64,000 nucleotides of DNA from Candidatus Handelsmanbacteria bacterium (GTDB lineage: Bacteria; Latescibacterota; UBA2968; UBA8231), in contig VGJS01000003.1 in the NCBI GenBank assembly GCA_016867395.1, positions 62,001-126,000 of the forward strand, written 5' to 3'. Numbering within the stretch: the stretch's first letter is position 1; each line of letters begins with the position of its first letter. The notes beneath the pieces were generated by a model. It was not told the DNA's origin. It made no database searches and was given only the letters and a program-made list of their open reading frames with translations. A program made the translations under genes and the position numbers. Of this stretch, positions 34,363 through 42,708 are shown one piece after another.

Positions 34363-34861
34363 GCTGGCCTTTGTCGCCCTAGGCTCCAACCAGGGCGACC
34401 GCCGGGCCTACCTCCAGGCGGGCCTGGACGACCTTGCCGCCCTGGAGGGGGTAGAGGTGCAGGGGGCCTCGGCCGTGTACGAGACCGCGCCAGTGGGGTA
34501 CACGGACCAGCCCTTCTTCCTCAACGCCGCTGCATCCCTGCGCACCACCCTGGACCCCGAAGCCCTGTTGCTGGGCCTGCAACAGATCGAGTTCCGTCAC
34601 CTGCGCCAGCGCCAGATCCACTGGGGGCCGCGCACCCTGGACCTGGACCTGCTCCTGCACGGTAGCCACACCGCCGCCACCCCCGCCCTGCAACTGCCCC
34701 ACCCCCGCATGCTGGACCGCTGCTTCGTCCTGGCCCCCTTGTGCGACCTGGCCCCGGATCTGCCCCACCCCTGCACCGGCCGGCTCCTCGGCGACCACTA
34801 CCGCGACCTCGACTGCCGCGACCAGTTGCGCCAGGCCGGCCGGCTGCGCCTGCCGGGTTGA
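34355..34861 (+). CDS. folK: hydroxymethyl-dihydropterin pyrophosphokinase
   Basis: 168 residues. Transfers pyrophosphate from ATP to the FolB product, feeding FolP. HPPK signature: 'FVALGSNQGDRRAYLQAGLDDL' at the N-terminus, 'SAVYETAPVGYTDQPFFLNAA' near 40-60, 'WGPRTLDLDLLLHG' with the Mg2+-binding Asp pair near residues 92-105, and 'LPHPRMLDRCFVLAPLCDLAP'. Overlaps folB, so one operon. Confidence 0.96.
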   Translation: MTELAFVALGSNQGDRRAYLQAGLDDLAALEGVEVQGASAVYETAPVGYTDQPFFLNAAASLRTTLDPEALLLGLQQIEFRHLRQRQIHWGPRTLDLDLLLHGSHTAATPALQLPHPRMLDRCFVLAPLCDLAPDLPHPCTGRLLGDHYRDLDCRDQLRQAGRLRLPG

Positions 34862-34896
34862 CATTTTTGGCCCGGCGCCCGCCTCTCCCCCGTGGT

Positions 34897-34924
34897 TAAA
34901 GTTGGCCTTTCTATTTGCCGAAAA
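34897..34924 (+). promoter_or_regulatory. possible sigma-28 (FliA)-type promoter
   Basis: TAAAG (34897-) and GCCGAAAA (34917-34924) resemble the FliA consensus TAAA-N15-GCCGATAA, but the spacing is 16 rather than 15. It lies about 40 bp before ATG 34965. An alternative sigma-70 reading is TTGGCC-N18-TCTAAT. Low confidence. Confidence 0.3.
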
Positions 34925-34964
34925 CTCTAATGAAGGCCCGCATAACAACGAGCGAATCTCAACC

Positions 34965-35873
34965 ATGATCGATACCCAGAGCACACCCTTTCCCCCTCCT
35001 CCCCCGGTGCTGAGCGGCAGCCTCAGCCGGCAGGGGAACACCGAGGTCAACGCCGCTCCGGCCGCCGTGGCCCCCGAGGCTGCGCCGGCGCCCGAGGTGA
35101 AGGAACTGGCCGAAGAGGCAGTGCCCAAGATCGCCGCTTTCCCGCAGGTGCTGGAGTCCTTCTTCTACCGCTACCAGCTTGGCATGGATTTCTCCTTCGC
35201 CGCCTCGGCGGGGGAGGTGGACACCACCCTGCCCGGCCCCCAGTTGCCGCCCCCCGAGGCCCCGGCCCCCGAGCCGACGCCGATGCGCTTCTCCGGCACC
35301 CCCGAACCGGGCAGCCGGCGGGCGGTGATCGCCAGCGCCTTCGCGGAGGTGCGTAGTTTCCAGGTCCGCACCTTCGCCCAGCACACCAACAACCTGGCCG
35401 GCCAGCTCAGCCCAGCCACCGGCGAGAAGCTGCGCCAGACCAGCCGCAGCGTCGGCCGGGCCTTCTTGATGGACTTCTCGATGAAGGTCTCTTTCCTGCA
35501 CCAGTTCTCGCGCCAGTCCCAGACCCTGTCCGGCCAGAGCGATGGCGTGCTGAGCAAGTACCTCGACCTCTCCAGGACCCTCAGCGTGCACTCCGCCGGC
35601 GACGCCCAAGCCTTCTTCAACCAGGTGGACGATCTCCTCGCCCAGACCGAAGACACCTTGCACGGCGGCGTGGACGCCTTCCTGCAGGAGATGAAGGGGC
35701 AATTGGGGTTGGATGAGGAGGGGATGGCGGCGATGGGCGAATTCCTGCACGAGGGTATCGCCGATTTCTTTGCCACTGCCGGCGACTTCCTCGACCAGGC
35801 CGAGGCCCAGTTCGCCGGCCAGGCCCCCGCCGACCTGCCGCCCCCACAGGTGGAGGCGACCCTCGCCGCCTAG
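34965..35873 (+). CDS. hypothetical protein with Pro/Ala-rich N-terminus and helical C-terminus
   Basis: 302 residues from ATG 34965; the frame stays open to 34902 but that region overlaps the candidate promoter. Not recognised. Residues 1-120 are Pro/Ala/Glu-rich and probably disordered ('TPFPPPPPVLSGS', 'PPEAPAPEPTP'), and 130-290 are predicted helical with heptad-like patterns ('FQVRTFAQHTNNLAGQL', 'MKVSFLHQFSRQSQTL', 'AFFNQVDDLLAQTEDTL'). No signal peptide or membrane helix. Ends 4 bp into the convergent gene at 35870. Confidence 0.6.
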   Translation: MIDTQSTPFPPPPPVLSGSLSRQGNTEVNAAPAAVAPEAAPAPEVKELAEEAVPKIAAFPQVLESFFYRYQLGMDFSFAASAGEVDTTLPGPQLPPPEAPAPEPTPMRFSGTPEPGSRRAVIASAFAEVRSFQVRTFAQHTNNLAGQLSPATGEKLRQTSRSVGRAFLMDFSMKVSFLHQFSRQSQTLSGQSDGVLSKYLDLSRTLSVHSAGDAQAFFNQVDDLLAQTEDTLHGGVDAFLQEMKGQLGLDEEGMAAMGEFLHEGIADFFATAGDFLDQAEAQFAGQAPADLPPPQVEATLAA

Positions 35874-36082
35874 CCCAGACGGCGCGCCAGCTCGGGCAAT
35901 ACTTTCCCTAGTTCCCGCTCCAGCGGCACCTGTTTGGCCTCCAGCATCTGGGTTAGGTGGGGAAAGGTGTGGTCGTTGCCGTACGGGTAGTCCCGCGAGA
36001 ATAGGCCGAAGGGACTGGCCCGGTACGCCTCGGTCGTCTCCCGCCCCAGCCGGACGCCGATCTCCTGCAGGGTCTCGCCCAC
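35870..36082 (-). CDS. small hypothetical protein downstream of GH4
   Basis: 70 residues from a GTG (36082) with GAGG just upstream, 7 bp after the GH4 stop, so likely co-transcribed. Sequence such as 'ASPFGLFSRDYPYGNDHTF' and 'VPLERELGKVLPELARRLG' is not recognised. It may be an intact small gene or the C-terminal remnant of a larger one. Convergent with the 34.9-kb gene. Confidence 0.45.
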   Translation of the reverse strand: MGETLQEIGVRLGRETTEAYRASPFGLFSRDYPYGNDHTFPHLTQMLEAKQVPLERELGKVLPELARRLG

Positions 36083-36089
36083 TGCCGCC

Positions 36090-37418
36090 TCAGAAGTCGA
36101 TGCGCCTGAAGTTGGGCAGGTACGCCTGGTTCTGGCGGAGCATCTGGCGCACCATCTGCCTGATCTCCCCCAGCGAGAGCACCGCGGCGGTCAGCGGGTC
36201 GTGGGCCACGGCCTGGTAGATGAGGCGCGGGTCGCCGCTGAGGCAGCCCTCCACCGCCATCATCTCGATCTGGGCGCTCAGGCCGGTGAGCATGGCGCAC
36301 TGGGGCGGCAGGGCCCCCACCCGGATCGGCTCCAACAGGTTGCGGGTGGCCAGCACCGGCACCTCGACGCAGGCCCCCTGGGGCAGGTTGTCGATGAGGC
36401 GGTCGTTGGGCACGTTGCCGTTGAATTTGTACGGCTCGCCCCCCACCCAGGCGTTGGTGATGTACGCGGCGTACTCGTGGCCGCGCTTCAGGGAGATGGG
36501 CGACTCGCTGGCCAGCCACGCCTTCACCTGCTGCCGCCAACTCTTCTCGCGCTTCTGGTACTCCTTGAGGATGTAGGCGTAGTGGCCGGGGTTCCAGCCC
36601 GTGCCCTTGGTGCAGTGCTGGCGGATCAGGTCCGGGCGCTTGCGGAACCACCAGTTGTATTCCGAGTTGTGGCCCGAGGACTCGGTGACGTAGTAGTCGA
36701 GGGCCAGGAACATCTCGTTGCGCACCTGCTCATGATTGTAGATCTCCGGGTCGGTGGCCACCCGCTTGCGCAGGCGGGGGTACAGGTCCTTGCCTTTGTG
36801 CTCGAACTTAGTGAACCAGGCCATGTGGTTGATGCCGGCGCAGACGTAGTCCACCGCCTCTGGCCTGACCCCGGCCCAGCCGGCCAGCATCGCCGAGGTG
36901 CCCTGCACGCTGTGGCACAGCCCGGTGCTGACCACCCGGGTCTCCCGCTGCATCGCGTGGCAGAGCATGGCCATGGGGTTGGTGTAGTTGAGCATGATCG
37001 CCTTGGGGCAGAGTTCCTCCATGTCCCTGGCGATGGCCAGCATCTCAGGGATGGTGCGCAGGGCGCGGAAGATGCCGCTGGGACCGCGGGTGTCGCCCAC
37101 ATTGGTGTCCACCCCGTACTGCTTGGGGATGAGGATGTCGTGCTGCCAGACCCGAGTGCTGCCGCAGAGGATGGTGACCATCACCGCGTCGGCCCCTTCG
37201 AGCACCTGGCGCCGGTCGCTGGCGCATACCAGCTTGGCCTGATACTTGCCCTGGTCGATGATCTTCTGGCAGGCGCGGCGGGCAAAATCGAGGCGTTGCT
37301 TGTTGATGTCGACCAACGCGATCTGGGCGTCGGCCAGCCGGGGAAAGGTGAGCAGGTCGCGGACCAGGCCGCGGGTGAAGCCGAAGCTGCCAGCGCCGAT
37401 GAACACCACCTTGGCCAT
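36090..37418 (-). CDS. family 4 glycoside hydrolase (alpha-galactosidase/6-phospho-glycosidase-like)
   Basis: 442 residues. GH4 enzymes use NAD+ and a divalent metal in a redox-assisted hydrolysis. Rossmann start '[20 protein letters not shown]'; '[19 protein letters not shown]' with the NAD-ribose-binding Asp; '[13 protein letters not shown]' near 150; metal-site Cys in '[13 protein letters not shown]' near 173 and His in '[12 protein letters not shown]' near 204. The CHSVQ form is that of GH4 alpha-galactosidases/galacturonidases rather than 6-phospho-beta-glucosidases. GGA ribosome site. Sits downstream of the PhyH/DegT block. Confidence 0.9.
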   Translation of the reverse strand: MAKVVFIGAGSFGFTRGLVRDLLTFPRLADAQIALVDINKQRLDFARRACQKIIDQGKYQAKLVCASDRRQVLEGADAVMVTILCGSTRVWQHDILIPKQYGVDTNVGDTRGPSGIFRALRTIPEMLAIARDMEELCPKAIMLNYTNPMAMLCHAMQRETRVVSTGLCHSVQGTSAMLAGWAGVRPEAVDYVCAGINHMAWFTKFEHKGKDLYPRLRKRVATDPEIYNHEQVRNEMFLALDYYVTESSGHNSEYNWWFRKRPDLIRQHCTKGTGWNPGHYAYILKEYQKREKSWRQQVKAWLASESPISLKRGHEYAAYITNAWVGGEPYKFNGNVPNDRLIDNLPQGACVEVPVLATRNLLEPIRVGALPPQCAMLTGLSAQIEMMAVEGCLSGDPRLIYQAVAHDPLTAAVLSLGEIRQMVRQMLRQNQAYLPNFRRIDF

Positions 37419-37515
37419 GCGGATTCCTTTCTGAGAGGATGAGACGGGTAGGAAGGGCTATAAATGGTACGGTGCTACTTTCCCCGCCGGCTGTCAAACT
37501 GGCCAGGCCCTACTT

Positions 37516-38304
37516 CTATTCGTAGATCACCGGGCACATGTTTAGGTCGTTGAGGTGGGAGACGTAGTAGTCCGTGGCCCCGGGGACAGGGCGGGCGTTT
37601 TCGGTGCGCATGTGCAGGGCAAAGCTGCGGCGCGGCTGGGCGGAGCCGTTGGGGCCGCTGCCGTGGTAGGTGAGGGCGTGGTGGCAGCTCACCGCCCCCG
37701 GCGCCATCAGCGCCGGCACCTCGCGCCAGGTCTGACCCGCCGGCACCGGGATCCCGCTCCGCTGGGCATCGTGGTCGGTGCCGAAGAAATCCCCCCTCCC
37801 CAAAAAACCCCAGTGGTGGGACCCGGGCACAAAGCACATGGGTCCCGAGTCTGCGCCCACCTCACTAACAGCCACCCAGGCGGTGAAGACCTCGCTGCCC
37901 TCCTGCCAGTAGCTCCAGTACTGCCGGTCCTGGTGCCAGCCGATATTGCCGGCCTCGTCGCCTCCCGGCGGCTTGTACAGCATCTGCACCGCCCAGACCT
38001 GGATGCGCCGGGCGGCCGTGATCATGGCGGCCCAACGGCCCACCTCGGGGTGGGTGACCAACTGGCGGATGGTGCGGTCGGAGAGGTGGGGCTGGTCGAT
38101 CTTGCGGATCTTGGTGGGGCTGTCCCCCGGCTTCCAATGGGCAAGGGGTGTCGCCCCGGTCTCGTACTCCCCCTGCATCACCGCGTCCATGCGCGGGATA
38201 ACCCGGGCCAGCAATTCGGGCTCGATCAGGGGCGGGGCGACACAGTAACCGTCGCGCTGAAACTGCGTGCGTGCGGCTTGCATGATCTCTTGGCTGGTGC
38301 TCAT
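37516..38304 (-). CDS. phytanoyl-CoA dioxygenase (PhyH) family protein
   Basis: 262 residues from ATG 38304 (GAGAGGA site). Fe(II)/2-oxoglutarate oxygenase: the iron triad is visible as 'WHQDRQYW' (HxD) and 'LTYHGSGPNGSAQPRRSFALHM' (distal His and 2-oxoglutarate Arg), with 'ADSGPMCFVPGSHHWG' between them. The frame extends upstream into the DegT fragment but that is shadow. First of three PhyH genes in 37.5-41.0 kb; the three differ too much in sequence to be recent duplicates. Confidence 0.88.
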   Translation of the reverse strand: MSTSQEIMQAARTQFQRDGYCVAPPLIEPELLARVIPRMDAVMQGEYETGATPLAHWKPGDSPTKIRKIDQPHLSDRTIRQLVTHPEVGRWAAMITAARRIQVWAVQMLYKPPGGDEAGNIGWHQDRQYWSYWQEGSEVFTAWVAVSEVGADSGPMCFVPGSHHWGFLGRGDFFGTDHDAQRSGIPVPAGQTWREVPALMAPGAVSCHHALTYHGSGPNGSAQPRRSFALHMRTENARPVPGATDYYVSHLNDLNMCPVIYE

Positions 38305-38315
38305 CTCGTCCTCTC

Positions 38316-38924
38316 TCAGCGTTTCTGGCCCAGCAGGGCCCCGGCCACCTTGCGCAATGCTTTGGCGGCTGCCCGCGCCTCGGCCGGGGTGTTGTGCTGG
38401 GTCAGGTTGACGACCGCCAGCCTTTCGTGGGCGCTCAGGGCATTGGGCGCCACATCCAGTGGATAGCATCCCTTCTTAAGCCGGCCCGGCCGGTAGGCGC
38501 GGAAGGCGCCGGGGCTGCGGTTGAGGGTGCGAAAGACCTCCCAGCCGGGCACATAGCGCTGCGGGCCAGCCCCGCAGGGAATGCCCTCGGCCTTAAGCAT
38601 GGCGCAGAATCGGTCCGCCTTCACCCCCAGGATTTCTGGATCAACGACAAAGAGCGCCCACCAGAAGCTGGGCCGCGCCCCCCTGGGCTGGGGCTGGGGC
38701 GCGATGCCAGGCACCCCGGCAATCCCCTCGTAGAAAGCCTCGCCAAAAGTCTGGCGCTGGGCCGTCCATTTGGGCAAGCGGCGCAGCTGCACCCGGGCCA
38801 GGGGCAGGGCCGGCCCGGAGAGCAGCTCCTCCAGGCCCGCCAGCTCCTCGGCAAAGTGAAAGCTGCCCGTGCGCCAGGGGCGGGGATGCACCGGCTTGCC
38901 GCCATTGATCGCCAGCTGGGACAT
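38316..38924 (-). pseudogene. DegT/DnrJ/EryC1/StrS aminotransferase with the catalytic core deleted
   Basis: 202-residue open frame. It starts like the family ('MSQLAINGGKPVHPRPW', AGGAG site) and ends like it ('WWALFVVDPEILGVKADRFCAMLKAEGIPC', 'NLTQHNTPAEARAAAKAL'). Between 'GLEELLSGPA' and 'LRRLPKWTAQRQTFGEAFYE' about 200 residues holding the PLP-binding domain and Schiff-base Lys are missing (the intact relative at 57.8 kb has 407 residues). A single in-frame deletion would produce this. A translated product could not be an aminotransferase. Confidence 0.75.
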
Positions 38925-38939
38925 CGCAAGGCTCCTTCT

Positions 38940-39359
38940 TCAGCGCGGGGGCTCGCCGGCCAATTCCATCACCGCCTCCCACTCCGCCGCAGTGACCGGC
39001 GATACGCTCAGCCGCCCCTGGCGCACCACCCCCATCTGCGAGAGCAATGGATGTTTCCTGAGTTCCCCCAGCGACACGGACCGCGTCAGGGCTTTGCCGG
39101 CCCGCACGTCCACGTTGACCCAGCGCGGGTCGTCGGACTTGGGGTCCGGGTACGCAGGCCGCACCACCTCGGCGGTGCCGACCACCCCAGGGTTGGTCTG
39201 GGAATGGTACACCAGACACAGATCGCCCACCTGCATGGCCGCCAGGTTGTTGCGGGCCTGGTAATTTCGCACTCCATCCCAAGCCGTCTGCCGCTCGCGC
39301 TGCAGATCCGCAAAGGAATAGGTCTCGGGGTCGGACTTGATCAGCCAGTACTGCATCAT
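38940..39359 (-). CDS. EVE domain-containing protein
   Basis: 139 residues. EVE (PUA-like) domains bind modified bases or RNA. Family blocks: 'YWLIKSDPETYSFADL', 'TAWDGVRNYQARNNLAAMQVGDLCLVYHS', 'GVVGTAEVVRPAYPDP', 'RWVNVDVRAGKAL', 'HPLLSQMGVVRQGRLSVSPV'. Starts ATGATG overlapping the stop of the upstream PhyH gene by 4 bp, so translationally coupled. Its role in this block is unclear. Confidence 0.93.
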   Translation of the reverse strand: MMQYWLIKSDPETYSFADLQRERQTAWDGVRNYQARNNLAAMQVGDLCLVYHSQTNPGVVGTAEVVRPAYPDPKSDDPRWVNVDVRAGKALTRSVSLGELRKHPLLSQMGVVRQGRLSVSPVTAAEWEAVMELAGEPPR

Positions 39360-40135
39360 CCCTGCACCCCGCCGGTGCTGCCGCGGGTGGCGCGGTGGTT
39401 CCAGCCGCTCAGCGTCAGGCGCAGGTTGGTGTGGGTGTTGCCCGCCTCAACCTCGTCGTCGCCGGCGTGGAGTTGGGCCAGCACGGTCTTGCGCAGGGCC
39501 TGCGAGGTGTTGGGCATGGAGCCGTGCAGGGTGAAGTAGTGGAAGAAGAAGACGTCGCCCGGTTCGGCCTCCACCACCGTCGCCCCGGAGAGGGGATACT
39601 TCCCGGTCAGTTCCGCGTTCTGGCCGCCCCCCATCATCCCCTGTTGCCGGCCCAGGCGGTGCGAGCCTGGGTAGACCCGCACGCAGCCCATCTGGTCGGT
39701 GGCCGCAGAGACGTGGACGATGCCGGCGATCATCTTGTCCTCGACCGTGGGGAAGTACTGCCAGTCCTGGTGCACGGGAAAGGCCGCGCCCTTCTCGGGC
39801 GGTTTCTGGAAGAGCTTGGTGTGGTGCAGGATGACATCGGGCCCAAGGATGGCCTGCGCGACCGCCAGGAAGCGCTCCTGCTGCAATGCCCGCAGCCATA
39901 CCGCCGAGTAGCACTGTACATTGTGGGTGTGGAGGACCACCGAGTCCTCGGCCTCGACATCTTTAGTCAGCGGGCTACCCCAGCGGGCATTAACCCGGTC
40001 GCCGCCTTCGAGCAACTGGGCGACGATGCGGTCGAAGTCGGCCTCCAGTTCGGCCACCTCCGCCGGGCAGTACACCGCCTTGGCCAGGTAGTAGCCCTGC
40101 TCGCTGAAAACACTTTTGATCTCGCTCATCGGCAT
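39356..40135 (-). CDS. phytanoyl-CoA dioxygenase (PhyH) family protein
   Basis: 259 residues; a second ATG at 40129 has the better-spaced GAGGA site. HxD in 'FPVHQDWQYFP' near residue 124, 'GCVRVYPGSHRLG', and the distal 'FTLHGSMPNTSQALRKTVLAQL' with the 2-oxoglutarate Arg/Lys. The N-terminal 'FSEQGYYLAKAVYCPAEVAEL' is the usual PhyH opening. Coupled to the EVE gene and 7 bp after the PhyH gene at 40143-40967. Substrate unknown. Confidence 0.9.
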   Translation of the reverse strand: MPMSEIKSVFSEQGYYLAKAVYCPAEVAELEADFDRIVAQLLEGGDRVNARWGSPLTKDVEAEDSVVLHTHNVQCYSAVWLRALQQERFLAVAQAILGPDVILHHTKLFQKPPEKGAAFPVHQDWQYFPTVEDKMIAGIVHVSAATDQMGCVRVYPGSHRLGRQQGMMGGGQNAELTGKYPLSGATVVEAEPGDVFFFHYFTLHGSMPNTSQALRKTVLAQLHAGDDEVEAGNTHTNLRLTLSGWNHRATRGSTGGVQG

Positions 40136-40142
40136 TCCTCGT

Positions 40143-40967
40143 TCACTGGCAGACCTCCAGGCAATCCGGCGCTTCCCCCTCGGGGTAGCGGTCGAGGTAG
40201 CGCTGCATCACCTGCCTGGCCGGCGCGGGGAAACGCCCCAGGTGCCCGGGCGTCAAGAACGCCTCGCGCTGCCCGTGCTCGTGTTTCATCACCAGGCACT
40301 CCTCTCGCCAGAAGGCACAGTGGAGACTCCAGCGCATCCGCCCCTCGGGGTTGCAGCCGCGGTGCCAGAGGTTGGCGTTGTAGTAGACGATGTCCCCCGG
40401 CTCCACCTCGACCACCAGGGCCTCGGGCATCTGCGCCCCCTCGCCGGCCTTGGCGGCCGCGATCTCGGCCGGGGTAGAGGCGCGCAGATGGCTGGCGGGG
40501 ACGATGTTGAGGAAGCGATCGCCGGGCAAAAGCGGCGCGTTGAACTGCACGCTGCGGCCGTGGAAGCGGCGCAGGAACCCCTCCTCGTCGGGGTCGCCGG
40601 GTTTGCCCAGGTCGCGGTGCCAGCCCTGGAGGTAGGGCCTGCCCCCGCCGCCGGCCAGCATGCCGAAGAGGCTGTGGCGCACCGGCCCGACCAGGGCTTC
40701 GAGGTGGGGGGCCAGGTCCTCGGCCAGCCACGCGGCGTACGCCGGGTCGAGCTTGTCCGGGTGCAGGAGGTGGCTGATCCGCTCAGGGATGCCCCGCTCC
40801 TGGTCGATCCAGCGCAACTCGGCCTGGCCGGCCTGGGCCCGTGCCACCAACCCCTCCACCGCCCCGCGCAGCGCCTCGACCCGCTGGGGGCTAAAGACCT
40901 GGCGGAGGATCACATACCCTTGGGTATCGAAATCGACCCGCTCATCCGGGATGAGACTGCGCACCAT
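40143..40967 (-). CDS. phytanoyl-CoA dioxygenase (PhyH) family protein
   Basis: 274 residues, with an AAAGGAGGG site six bases before ATG 40967. Iron ligands: 'LQGWHRDLGKP' (HxD, here H-R-D) and 'ANLWHRGCNPEGRMRWSLHCAF' (distal His, Arg). Opening 'FDTQGYVILRQVFSPQRVEAL'. Likely first gene of the PhyH - PhyH - EVE - DegT remnant - PhyH - GH4 run on this strand; repeat copy C lies directly upstream. Confidence 0.9.
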   Translation of the reverse strand: MVRSLIPDERVDFDTQGYVILRQVFSPQRVEALRGAVEGLVARAQAGQAELRWIDQERGIPERISHLLHPDKLDPAYAAWLAEDLAPHLEALVGPVRHSLFGMLAGGGGRPYLQGWHRDLGKPGDPDEEGFLRRFHGRSVQFNAPLLPGDRFLNIVPASHLRASTPAEIAAAKAGEGAQMPEALVVEVEPGDIVYYNANLWHRGCNPEGRMRWSLHCAFWREECLVMKHEHGQREAFLTPGHLGRFPAPARQVMQRYLDRYPEGEAPDCLEVCQ

Positions 40968-41026
40968 GCCTACCCTCCTTTGTGGCCCCGTAAAAAAAGC
41001 TGCCTCGCCGATTTACTGTCAACCGG

Positions 41027-41176
41027 GCGTCGAGGGACAACCCCCTCCGACTTTTCCCAAAACGCGGACTTGGTGCCCTGCTCGCTCTGGCTCCGCTCTC
41101 CCCTCAACCCTACACACATCCTTCCCTACCATACCACTGCCCAGGGAAAAGTCTCCAGGGTACTGCCCCTCGCCGC
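41027..41176 (-). repeat. dispersed intergenic repeat, copy C (inverted orientation)
   Basis: About 150 bp, opposite in orientation to the other copies. On the minus strand it shares 'gggttgaggggagagcggag' and 'gcgagcaggg' with copies A, B and D. Arms gacttttccc (41049-41058) and gggaaaagtc (41143-41152) pair perfectly, and the outer sequence (gcgtcgaggg... against ...cccctcgccgc) extends the pairing. Lies between the PhyH and sialidase-like genes; I see nothing else in 40968-41250 except a ribosome site. Confidence 0.7.
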
Positions 41177-41250
41177 CTGTCGCTTAAGGCTGTTGACTCC
41201 CGCTTCGAGCTACCCCATTATCAGCACCATCCCCACCCAGGGAGACCCCG

Positions 41251-42420
41251 ATGAAACTCCTCAGCGCCGAACGCTTCCGCACCCACGTCAAGGGCCGGCC
41301 CGTGATCAGCGGGTTTCTCAGCTACCTCGACGCCCGCGACCCCCACCTGATGCTCTGCACCGGGTACGAGGACTACTCCGCAGGGTACGACGCCTTTGAG
41401 TTGAGCCTCAGCAGGGACAACGGCCACACCTGGACCCCGCCCCAGCCCTGGCTTCAGGGCCGGCCCGTCCCAGGGGGCCGCCTGCGCTACGCCGAGCCTG
41501 CCGCCCTCTTCGACGCGGACACCGGCAAGCTGATCGTGCTGGTAGACAAGAATCTCTACCCCGACGACAAACTCGACACCGACAGCACCATCAAACTCAT
41601 CCACACCACCTACGACCCGGTCGCTGGCACCTGAACCCCCCGCCAACGCCTCGACCTCACCCCTGGCCAATACCTGGCCATGAGCTTCTCCTTCCCCATC
41701 AAAACCAGCAAGGGCGCCCTGCTCTTCCCGGCCATGCGCCCCCTGCTCGACGACCAAGGCAAACCCATCCACTACCAGGACTGCTGGGCCACGGCAGACG
41801 AATCGCTGACCGTGATCGGGGAATACGGGGCGGATGGGGAGTTGCGCTGGCAGGTGGGCAACCCCGTGCCGGTGGACCTCGAAAAAACCTCGCGCGGTCT
41901 CAACGAGAACACCCTGGCCGAGCTAAGTGACGGCCGCCTCGCCATGATCTGCCGGGGGGACAACAGCATCTACCCCGAGCGGCCCGGGTACAAGTGGCTC
42001 AGCTTCTCCGAGGACGGGGCCCGCACGTGGTCCGCCCCCGCACCCCTGCCCTGCGACAAGGGCGAGCCCCTCGAATCCAGCGCCACCGGCTCGGCCCTCT
42101 TCCGCTCGCCCCAGACCAGCAAGCTCTACTGGCTGGGCAACCTGTGCATCCAGGGCGAGCGTCCCAAGGGCAACTACCCGCGCGTGCCCCTGGTCGTGGC
42201 CCAGGTGCAGGAGGAGCCCTTCGCCCTCATGCGGGACACCATCACCGTGGTGGGCCAGCGCCAATTCGGGGAGCCGTCCCAGGTGCAGATGTCCAACTTC
42301 CGCTTCTACGTGGACCGCCAGACCGGCGACCTGGTCGTGTACCTCACCCGCTACGCCGAACGCAGCGCCAAGGACTGGATGCTGGCTGACTACTATCGCT
42401 ATCGGGTGCAGCTGATCTAG
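41251..42420 (+). pseudogene. sialidase/BNR-type exo-glycosidase gene split by an in-frame TGA
   Basis: One frame runs from ATG 41251 (ribosome site GGGAGA) to 42420 but codon 128 is TGA (41632-41634) in 'DPVAGT*TPRQRLDL'; TGG-to-TGA would explain it. The six-bladed propeller BNR/Asp-box pattern is visible as 'SLSRDNGHTWTPP' and 'SFSEDGARTWSAP', with 'GLNENTLAELSDGRLAM' and 'ESSATGSALFRSPQ' between. No signal peptide. A restart at ATG 41680 could make only the C-terminal 246 residues. Flanked by inverted repeat copies C and D. Confidence 0.75.
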
Positions 42421-42426
42421 GCGGCG

Positions 42427-42705
42427 GGGAAAGGACCCGGAGGACCTTTCCCGGGGAGTGGCTGGGAAGGGAAGTCCGCGGGAGGGTTGCGGGGAGAGCG
42501 GAGCCTCAACGCCCCAGTGTATGGGGCGTTGAGGGGGTAGGGCAACGGCGTAGGGCTAGCGAGCACGGTGGGAAGGACGCGCCTGGGGAAAGGCCGCAAT
42601 GGCATGCCACGCCCCAACGTATGGGGCGCTGCGGGGGAGTGGCGGTGGGGAATGGCAGGAGTCCGTGCCTTGGGGAACACCGGAATGGCATCCCGGCCCG
42701 ACCCC
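42427..42705 (+). repeat. dispersed intergenic repeat, copy D (one and a half tandem units)
   Basis: The first unit (about 42427-42605) has arms ggacctttcccc (42442-42453) and ggggaaaggcc, and the same 12-bp stem as copy A (42504-42515 with 42523-42534; loop agtgtat). A second, partial unit follows ('acgccccaacgtatggggcg', '...tccgtgccttggggaa...ggaatggcatcc'), echoing the first unit's right half ('cgcgcctggggaa...gcaatggcatgcc'). It fills the gap between the convergent sialidase-like and SDR genes, so the stems might also end transcription. Confidence 0.65.
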
Positions 42706-42708
42706 CCG

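Noticed and set aside
41632-41634. TGA read as a sense codon (selenocysteine or recoded)
   Set aside because: No Cys/Sec context or hairpin in sight, the flanking residues suggest an ancestral Trp, and other genes here are interrupted by TAA and TAG as well.
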